The notes beneath the pieces are model-generated. The model ran no database searches. It saw only the letters and a program-made list of their open reading frames with translations, and had not been told where the DNA came from. From positions 496,001 to 560,000 of the forward strand of contig NZ_CP108036.1 of the NCBI RefSeq assembly GCF_036170895.1: 64,000 bases of DNA, given 5' to 3'. Each line of letters begins with the position of its first letter. Position 1 is the stretch's first letter. The DNA comes from Streptomyces erythrochromogenes. Its GTDB lineage: Bacteria; Actinomycetota; Actinomycetes; Streptomycetales; Streptomycetaceae. The translations under genes were made by a program, and so were the position numbers. Positions 58,113-64,000 of the stretch are shown here, in pieces.

Positions 58113-59584
58113 GGCAGCGGATATCACTGCTCGTCAGCGTGGCCGGCGCGATGCTCGTCGCGCTCGACGGCACCGTGCTGACGGTGGCCCAGCCGAGCCT
58201 GAGCCACGACCTCGGGGCGAGCGTCGCGCAGGTCCAGTGGACCAGTACCGCCTACCTGCTGGCGGTGGCCGCGTTCCTGGTCCTCGCCGGACGGCTCGGC
58301 GACCGGTACGGGCACGCCCGGCTGCTGTTCGTCGGCGTGCTCGGGTTCGCCGCGGCCTCGGCGGGCATCGTGTTCGCGCCCGGCGTGGGCTGGGTGATCG
58401 CACTGCGTGCCGTGCAGGGCGTGTTCGGTGCGCTGCTGCAGCCGGCGACGCTGGCGCTGCTGAGGCTGGCGTATCCGCCCGAGCGGCTGGCCACACCCGT
58501 CGCCGTGCGGACCAGCGCGATCGGCGCGGCCGCTGCGGCCGGTCCGCTGCTGGGCGGTCTGCTGGCCGCCCAGTGGGACTGGCGGGCCGTGTTCGTGCTC
58601 AACGTGCCCGTCGCCGTGGTGATCGCGGCGCTGACGCTCGCCGTACGGGCCCCCGCGCCGCCGCGCGCGGAGACGGGGCGGCCGGCGCTCGGTGGCGCGG
58701 CCCTGCTCGCCACCGCCCTCGCGGTGTTCGTGCACGCGCTGGTCGGCGTACCGGAGTACGGGTGGACCGGAGCGCCGACGCTGCTCGGGTGTGCGGGCGC
58801 CGCCGGGCTCGCCGCCCTGTTCGTACGCCGTGAACGGCGTTCCGCGCTGCCCCTCGTACCGCCCGTCGTGGCCCGGGCCCGGGCGGTGACGGCGTCCGTG
58901 GCCCTGCTGCTGGTGGTGTCCGCTGGCATGTTCGGGGCGTTGTTCACGGCGACGTTCCGGCTCCAGGACGTCCAGGGGCTGGACCCGCTCGACACCGGAC
59001 TGCGGGTGCTGCCGCTGACGGCGGTGATGGTCGCGGGGGCTCCGGTGGCGGGGATGGCGCTGCGCCGGTTCGGGCCGCGCCGGACCGCGCTGACCGGTAC
59101 GGCGCTGGCCGTCGCCGGGATCGCGGGGCTGGGCTCCGCGTCGGGGCCGGCCTTCGCGGTGCTCGGCGCCGGATTCACCACCGTCATGGTCACGGCCACC
59201 GGGGCGGTGGTCGGGGAGGCCCCGGCCGGGTACGCCGGGGTCGTCGGCGGGCTCAAGCAGACCGCCATGAACGTGGGTCCGGCCCTGGGCATCGCGGTCG
59301 CCGCGAGCGCCGGGGTGCACGGGCCGGCGCTGGTGGCCCTGGCCGTGCTGGCCGCGGCCGGCCTGGCCGCGGCGTCACTGCTGCCCGGCGGCGCGCGCCC
59401 GGCAGCTGCGGGCGACCTCGTCGGCGAAGACGAGGGCCGGCGGGGCGAGGGCGGCCCAGCGGCGGACGGCCCAGCCGACGGCGAGCGGCGGCAGGGCGGG
59501 GACGGGCACCAGGCGCAGCGGGCCGTCGGAGCCGGGGACCTGCCAGCCGGGCAGCGCGGGCACGACGGCGTGGCCCAGGCCTAG
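58109..59584 (+). CDS. MFS exporter with abnormal C-terminal extension
   Basis: A 491-aa DHA2-type transporter. Helix 1 has MLVALDGTVLTVAQPSL, motif A is AGRLGDRYGHARLLFV, motif C-like is AGPLLGGLLAAQWDWRAVF. The transporter proper ends at about residue 420 (LAAASLLPGGARP). The last 69 residues (Gly/Asp/Arg/Gln-rich, ending GQRGHDGVAQA) read antisense through the end of the convergent lysR gene and look noncoding, so the original stop was probably lost. The GTG start overlaps the tetR stop (GTGA). Likely substrate is a drug or metabolite sensed by the TetR protein. Confidence 0.87.
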   Translation: MRQRISLLVSVAGAMLVALDGTVLTVAQPSLSHDLGASVAQVQWTSTAYLLAVAAFLVLAGRLGDRYGHARLLFVGVLGFAAASAGIVFAPGVGWVIALRAVQGVFGALLQPATLALLRLAYPPERLATPVAVRTSAIGAAAAAGPLLGGLLAAQWDWRAVFVLNVPVAVVIAALTLAVRAPAPPRAETGRPALGGAALLATALAVFVHALVGVPEYGWTGAPTLLGCAGAAGLAALFVRRERRSALPLVPPVVARARAVTASVALLLVVSAGMFGALFTATFRLQDVQGLDPLDTGLRVLPLTAVMVAGAPVAGMALRRFGPRRTALTGTALAVAGIAGLGSASGPAFAVLGAGFTTVMVTATGAVVGEAPAGYAGVVGGLKQTAMNVGPALGIAVAASAGVHGPALVALAVLAAAGLAAASLLPGGARPAAAGDLVGEDEGRRGEGGPAADGPADGERRQGGDGHQAQRAVGAGDLPAGQRGHDGVAQA

Positions 59585-60283
59585 TTCGGCGAGCAGCAGG
59601 GCGGTGTCCCAGTCGGCCACGCTGGTGTCGGAGCGCACGTGGATGCCGTGCTCGGCGAGGGCGGCGTCGAGGTGGGCGCGGGAGGCGGAGTTCTCCGGCA
59701 GCCGGATGTGGCGGACGCCGGCGAGGTCGGCGGGGGTGAGGTCGGCCCGGCCGGCGAGGGGGTCGTCGGCGCCGACCGCGAGCACCCAGGGCAGTTCCAT
59801 GACGGGGCGCTGCTCGATGCCCCGGACGGGGGCTCCGATGGTGATCCAGGCGAGGTCGAGGTCACCGGCGGCCAGGGCGTCGAAGCAGCTGCGGCTGGAG
59901 TTCTCGGTCTGGAACTCCAGGCTCACCCCGGGGTGGCTGCGGCGGAAGGAGACGACGGCCTCGGACATGAAGTGCCGCACGGTCGTCGCGCCGGTGGTGA
60001 CGCGCACGGCGCCGCCCCCGCCCCGTACGAGGTCCTGCACGCGGCGCAGGGCGCCGTCGAGGCCGGCGATACCGTCGGCGGCGGCCGCCTGGACGATCCG
60101 GCCGGCCTCGGTGGGCACGACGCCGCGTGCGTGGCGCTCCAGGAGGCCGGTGCCGGTCTGCTTCTCCAGGCGGCGGACGTGCTGGCTGACGGCGGACTGG
60201 GTGCAGCCGAGGTCGCGTGCGACGGCGCTGAGGCTGCCGGCGCGGCAGACGGCCACGAACACGCGGAGGTCGTCGAGGGTCAT
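59375..60283 (-). CDS. LysR-family transcriptional regulator
   Basis: A 302-aa LysR regulator. The winged helix (residues 1-60) reads LDDLRVFVAVCRAGSLSAVARDLGCTQSAVSQHVRRLE (split), and the substrate-binding domain has VRVTTGATTVRHF, LDLAWITIG, LPWVLAVGADDPLAG and LLLAELGLGHAVVPALPG. The length is standard. The 3' 210 bases overlap the extended MFS frame on the other strand; lysR is the more credible coding strand there. It is divergent from the DUF6817 gene, its probable target. Confidence 0.92.
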   Translation of the reverse strand: MTLDDLRVFVAVCRAGSLSAVARDLGCTQSAVSQHVRRLEKQTGTGLLERHARGVVPTEAGRIVQAAAADGIAGLDGALRRVQDLVRGGGGAVRVTTGATTVRHFMSEAVVSFRRSHPGVSLEFQTENSSRSCFDALAAGDLDLAWITIGAPVRGIEQRPVMELPWVLAVGADDPLAGRADLTPADLAGVRHIRLPENSASRAHLDAALAEHGIHVRSDTSVADWDTALLLAELGLGHAVVPALPGWQVPGSDGPLRLVPVPALPPLAVGWAVRRWAALAPPALVFADEVARSCRARAAGQQ

Positions 60284-60288
60284 GAGAC

Positions 60289-60304
60289 CCAAGATATTCC
60301 TTGG
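60289..60304. promoter_or_regulatory. inverted repeat upstream of lysR
   Basis: CCAAG (60289-60293) and CTTGG (60300-60304) flank ATATTC, 6 bases from the lysR start. It lies in the A/T-rich part of the 204-base divergent gap and may be an autoregulatory site. The rest of the gap (60305-60487) shows no further strong dyad. Confidence 0.4.
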
Positions 60305-60487
60305 ATGTGGGGAGTAAACCGGAGGATTGACTTGGGTTTTGGGGTGGATCAAGATCGGTGCAGGGCCCGGGCGGCAACCCGTCCCCGCCTTCGCCACGGG
60401 GTCCGGACTCCCGGCGAAAGGCATGGACGGGTGCCGACCCACCACCCCCGCCAACCCGATCCCTGATCCCGATCCCGGGGAGGTTCC

Positions 60488-61021
60488 ATGTCGGAGCGCG
60501 CCGTCGCATGGCTGCGGGAGCTCGGTGCGCAGGACGTCGCCCACCCCGGCGGGACGCTCCTGCTGCACCTGGAGCGCGTACGGGGGCTGCTCGCGTCGTG
60601 GGGTGCGCGGCCGGCCCTGCAACGGGCGGGCCTGTGCCACGCGTTCTACGGCACCGACGGATTTCCCACCGCTCTGCTGCCACTCGCCCGCCGCGCGGAG
60701 CTGGCCGAGGTGATCGGTGAGGAGGCCGAGTCGCTCGTGTACCTCTACGCCGCCTGCGACCGGGCTGCGTCGTATCCGACGCTCGACCGTGCGGAGGCGG
60801 TCTTCCGGGACCGGTTCACGGGCCGGGTCCACTCCCCCTCGGAGCGGCCGCGGCGGGATCTGGCCGAGCTGACGGCCGCCAACGAACTCGACCTGGCGTG
60901 GATCGATCCCGCCTTCCGGGAGGCGTGGGGCGGCGAACTCCTCTCGTTGTTCGGCCGGTTGCGGGATCTGCTCAGTGAGCCGGCCCGGCGGGAGTGCCGG
61001 GCCGTGCTCGGCGACGGGTAG
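60488..61021 (+). CDS. DUF6817 domain protein
   Basis: A 177-aa helical protein. LGAQDVAHPGGTLLLHLERVRGLLASWG and LCHAFYGTDGFPTALL hold conserved His residues (HPGGTLLxHL and CHAxYGTDGF), the DUF6817 signature, which recalls HD-type metal sites; YAACDRAASYP follows. An enzymatic role such as a phosphohydrolase is possible but unproven. GGGGAGG lies before the ATG. It is divergent from lysR and 3 bases from the convergent GH31 gene. Confidence 0.82.
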   Translation: MSERAVAWLRELGAQDVAHPGGTLLLHLERVRGLLASWGARPALQRAGLCHAFYGTDGFPTALLPLARRAELAEVIGEEAESLVYLYAACDRAASYPTLDRAEAVFRDRFTGRVHSPSERPRRDLAELTAANELDLAWIDPAFREAWGGELLSLFGRLRDLLSEPARRECRAVLGDG

Positions 61022-61024
61022 GAA

Positions 61025-63916
61025 TCAGCGGTCGGGAGCGGTGTACGTCGGTGCCGCGGCCGCCCGGCCGGTGAGGGTGATCTCCGCGGCGCTGGTCCAG
61101 GGTCCGCGGCCGCCGGCCTCGGTCAGGGCCCTGAGGCGGAGGTAGCGGCCGGTCTTCGGGGACAGGGCCGTGGTCTTGGCGGCGGCGGTGTCCGCGAAGG
61201 TACCGCTCGCCACCGGCGCGCCCCAGTCCGCGGCGGTGTCGCGGACATGGACCTCGTAGCCGCCGATCCTGCCGTTGACGCCGCCGTCCTGGCGGGGGAG
61301 GTAGCCGAGGCCGTCGATCGTGTACCGGGCGCCGAGGTCGATCTGGATCTCGTGCGGGAGCGCCGCGGGCGTGCCGGAGGACCAGGCGGTGTGCCACATC
61401 GTGGCGGGGTTGCCGTCGAAGGCGCCGACGGCAGCGCCGTTCTCGGCGGCGGTCTCCTGGCTGTCGGCGCGGACCAGGGACCAGCCCGCACTGTCGATCG
61501 GGGCGGAGGAGGCGGGCAGGGGCTCGGCGGCAGGGACGGTGGTGCCGGCGGCCGAGAGGGTGAACGCGCCCGCCTTGGTACCGGTCTTGACCCAGAGGAT
61601 CCCCGCGCGGTCCGCCGGGTCGAAGAACCAGCCGGACGCCGCGGAGTCGTAGGCGGCCTTGGAGGCCAGGCGCGGCACGGCGGCTCCGTCCACCGCGAGG
61701 GAGGTGGGGGCGGAGGCCACGTGGAGGGTGAACTCGTAGCCTCGGGAGGCCGGTTTGCCGGCGTAGCTGCCGGTGGGGGCGCCGACGGAGACGGTGACCG
61801 TGCCGGTGCCGGCCGTCGGCGCGGTGACGTCGACCTGCTGGCGGGCGTAGGCGCCCGACTCGTGGGCGCGGGTGCGGCCGTCGTCCTCGTAGAGGCTGAA
61901 GGAGGAGGCGCCGCGCGGGTGGATGTCGTAGGTGAGGGTGGAGACGGGCTTCTCCCCCGTGTGGTTCATCTGCGGCCACATCGGCACGATGCCTCCGCCC
62001 TTGACCAACAGCGGGAGGGTGTCGAGGGGCGCCTGGTACCCGTCGAGCCGGCCGGGGCCCGCGTACGTGCGGCCCGTCCAGTAGTCCGTCCAGGTGCCGG
62101 CCGGCAGGTGGATGCCGTCCCGGACCGTGGTGTCGGAGACGACGGGCGCGACGAGGAGGGAATCGCCCGCCATGAACTGGCCGCTGGTGGCGTTGCCGCG
62201 GGCCACCGGGTCGTCGGGGTACTCCAGGACCATGGCGCGGGTGCTGGGGACGCCCGTCTCGTGGGCGACGCGGCTCATCGTGTAGAGGTAGGGCATCAGC
62301 CGCATCTTCAGCTGGAGGTACTTGCGGTTGACGGAGAGGTACGGCTCGGCGAACCGCCACGGCTGCTTGTCGTGGTAGCCGGCGGAGGGGTTGACCGCGC
62401 CCCAGCCCGACATGGTCATGAAGGCGGGGGTGAAGGCCTTCCACTGGAGGTCGCGGGTGTACGTCTTGGGGCTGCCGCCGAAGATCCCGTCGACGTCACC
62501 GGCGGCGTAGTTGAGGCCGGAGAGGCCCGCGCCGGTGATGGCGGGGACGTGCCAGCGCATGTCGTCCCAGGTGCCGTAGGTGTCGCCGGTCCAGACGACG
62601 GCGTTGCGCTGGGTGCCCGACCAGCCGTCGACGGTCCACACGAAGCGGCGGGCGTCGGAGTTCTTCTCGATCCCTTCGACGGCCTGCCGCACCCCGTCGA
62701 AGGCGTACTTGTAGCCGCTGCCGATCCACGCCACGTCGGTCTTCACGCCCCGGCTGCCGGCGGTGCCCACCTCGTCGGCGATGGAACCGAGGCCGGTCGA
62801 GGTCCACAGGCCGGTCTGGAAGCCCTTGGCCCGCAGGGCGTCGACGGTCGATTTCAGGGGTGCGGTGTAGCCGCAGCCGTAGCCGTCGTTGGGGAGGAAC
62901 CAGCCCGAGGGCATGTCGGCGGCGCGGGCGTCGGCCGCGTAGCCGACGACATCGGGCGTGGTCTGGTGGCGGGGACGGCCGTGGTCGCCCTGGTAGTCGG
63001 GGTTGGAGGCGTTGAAGCAGTCGGCGTTGCCGAGCTCGAAGCCCCACATCGGTGCCATGAACGGCTTTCCGCTGACGTCGGTGTAGGCGTCGAGCACGGA
63101 TTTCAGCGTATCGCCGGTGAAGTACCAGGCGTCGAAGCGCTTCTCGTCGTGGGCGAGGGTGGTGGGGGCGTTGAATCCGTAGGAGCCCGGGGCCCAGGTG
63201 TTGCGCATGACGCCGTAGCCGTTGGTGGACATGTAGAAGGGGGCGGGGCTGGCGTTGTCGTTCTCGCGCCACTTGTTGTCGACCGCGATGGGGACGGTCT
63301 TGCCGCGCAGCGCCCACTCGCCGAGGCGCAGGCCGGTTCCGTAGAACTGCTCGTCCGCGCCGCGGGCGAGGTACTGCGTGGTGCGGCTGCCGGTCCAGCT
63401 CGTGGGCCGGGTCTCCTGCCAGACGGGGGTGGTGTCACCGGCTCGGTAGACGGAGAACCGCAGCGGCGACTTGTACACACGGATGGAGAGGGAACCCGTG
63501 CTGATCCGGTAGTACGCGCCCGCGTCGGTGCCGGTCGCGGCCACGGAGCCGAAGTCGGTGGTGACGGCGAGGTCGGAGCCGGCCGGGTCGTCGGTGAAGG
63601 TCCCGTCGGGCGAGAGCCAGAGGCGGAAGATGTCGGCGCGGGCGACGACCACGCGGGCCTTGGCGCCGCTGGAGGCCGTGACGGTGAAGGTGTTCCCGGA
63701 CCGGGTGAAGCCGGTGACGTCGCCCGCGGTGGCCGTGGCCCCGGAGGGGGCGGCGGTGGCGGGCGCGACGAGCGGTCCGGCGGCGGCCAGGCCCACGACG
63801 GTGAGGGCGGCGGCGAGCAGGGCGGCGCCCGGGGCGCGCAGGCGCCGTCGCCGTGGTGCGCGCGGCCGCCCGGATAAGGGGGCCCGTCGGCTCCTGCGGA
63901 TGCTGGGCAGTCTCAT
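61025..63916 (-). CDS. secreted GH31 alpha-glycosidase with C-terminal F5/8-type domain
   Basis: A 963-aa exported enzyme. The signal peptide has an unusually long, Arg-rich N-region (core ALLAAALTVVGLAAAGPL, residues 32-49). A galactose-mutarotase-like N-domain precedes the GH31 barrel. The nucleophile is Asp394 (GVKTDVAWIG) and the acid/base Asp445 (VWTGDTYGTW), followed by GDVDGIFGG. A DUF5110-like beta part (SSFSLYEDDGRTRAHESG) and a C-terminal discoidin/F5-8C domain (about 825-950, AVGAFDGNPATMWHTAW, LGYLPRQDGGVNGRIGGYEVHV) complete it. The substrate, an alpha-glucoside or alpha-xyloside or other, is not evident. GAGGAG precedes the ATG. Confidence 0.9.
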   Translation of the reverse strand: MRLPSIRRSRRAPLSGRPRAPRRRRLRAPGAALLAAALTVVGLAAAGPLVAPATAAPSGATATAGDVTGFTRSGNTFTVTASSGAKARVVVARADIFRLWLSPDGTFTDDPAGSDLAVTTDFGSVAATGTDAGAYYRISTGSLSIRVYKSPLRFSVYRAGDTTPVWQETRPTSWTGSRTTQYLARGADEQFYGTGLRLGEWALRGKTVPIAVDNKWRENDNASPAPFYMSTNGYGVMRNTWAPGSYGFNAPTTLAHDEKRFDAWYFTGDTLKSVLDAYTDVSGKPFMAPMWGFELGNADCFNASNPDYQGDHGRPRHQTTPDVVGYAADARAADMPSGWFLPNDGYGCGYTAPLKSTVDALRAKGFQTGLWTSTGLGSIADEVGTAGSRGVKTDVAWIGSGYKYAFDGVRQAVEGIEKNSDARRFVWTVDGWSGTQRNAVVWTGDTYGTWDDMRWHVPAITGAGLSGLNYAAGDVDGIFGGSPKTYTRDLQWKAFTPAFMTMSGWGAVNPSAGYHDKQPWRFAEPYLSVNRKYLQLKMRLMPYLYTMSRVAHETGVPSTRAMVLEYPDDPVARGNATSGQFMAGDSLLVAPVVSDTTVRDGIHLPAGTWTDYWTGRTYAGPGRLDGYQAPLDTLPLLVKGGGIVPMWPQMNHTGEKPVSTLTYDIHPRGASSFSLYEDDGRTRAHESGAYARQQVDVTAPTAGTGTVTVSVGAPTGSYAGKPASRGYEFTLHVASAPTSLAVDGAAVPRLASKAAYDSAASGWFFDPADRAGILWVKTGTKAGAFTLSAAGTTVPAAEPLPASSAPIDSAGWSLVRADSQETAAENGAAVGAFDGNPATMWHTAWSSGTPAALPHEIQIDLGARYTIDGLGYLPRQDGGVNGRIGGYEVHVRDTAADWGAPVASGTFADTAAAKTTALSPKTGRYLRLRALTEAGGRGPWTSAAEITLTGRAAAAPTYTAPDR

Positions 63917-64000
63917 GGGCAGCTCCTCGTGCGGTCCGGAGAACGGACACAGCTCTTTGGCATGCACCCGGCAAGATAGCGCCCCGGAGGCGTTCTTTGA

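Overview
The window looks like 64 kb of Streptomyces chromosome. GC is very high, with G or C at almost every third codon position, many GTG starts and some TTG starts, and the content matches the genus: ECF sigma factor with a C-terminal extension, small DUF6204/DUF6381/DUF6158/DUF6817 proteins, type III polyketide synthase, secreted subtilase, Tat-exported molybdoenzyme. I see no rRNA, tRNA, CRISPR array, insertion sequence, prophage or plasmid function. Genes are dense; only one gene-free stretch exceeds 300 bases (49577-49889).

Layout. 1-4036: partial DUF4328 membrane protein, a 60-aa protein, an ECF42-type sigma factor coupled to a YCII/DGPF protein, a GNAT acetyltransferase and a lipoprotein. 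4041-11571: PlsC-type acyltransferase, D,D-carboxypeptidase with a long repetitive cytoplasmic N-terminus, subtilase, a coupled pair of membrane-anchored exported proteins (one VWA), DUF6204. 11645-15516: class A flavin monooxygenase, divergent ohr/ohrR, PHP-domain protein. 15581-19222: UbiA prenyltransferase divergent from an overlapping type III PKS / ICMT-like methyltransferase / flavoprotein operon, probably making a modified (possibly prenylated) phenolic lipid or pyrone. 19295-23366: membrane protein, carboxylesterase, repeat-bearing lipoprotein, HAD-like protein.

23332-36188 is the most striking block: five minus-strand genes encoding a DUF4132-type protein, a 1638-aa partner, a MoxR AAA+ ATPase, a DUF5682-VWA fusion and a SWIM zinc-finger protein. 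Four starts overlap or nearly overlap the previous stop (ATGA or TTGA) apart from a hairpin-bearing gap before moxR. The set parallels the poorly understood yehL/M/P/Q and molR/yehI genes of E. coli. Inference: MoxR and VWA form a chaperone-type pair acting on the large partners, while the DUF5682 N-terminus carries motifs reminiscent of the TIKI/TraB hydrolase group.

36393-48688: HNH-nuclease lipoprotein with a coupled small protein, ankyrin/beta-propeller operon, GNAT, Tat-exported sulfite-oxidase-family enzyme, alpha/beta hydrolase, 2OG-Fe(II) oxygenase-like protein, VOC protein, three-subunit xanthine-dehydrogenase-family operon (2Fe-2S, FAD, Mo), DUF6381. 48785-64000: DUF3291, TIGR03086, M64 metallopeptidase divergent from an XRE-TPR regulator, two TetR/MFS export modules with palindromic operator candidates, a frameshifted beta-propeller-like gene, LysR divergent from DUF6817, and a secreted GH31 glycosidase with a C-terminal F5/8-type domain.

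Two structural oddities need checking against raw data: the frameshift near 56563-56570, and the MFS gene ending at 59584 that runs 210 bases antisense into lysR. All family names come from reading motifs by eye, without any database search.
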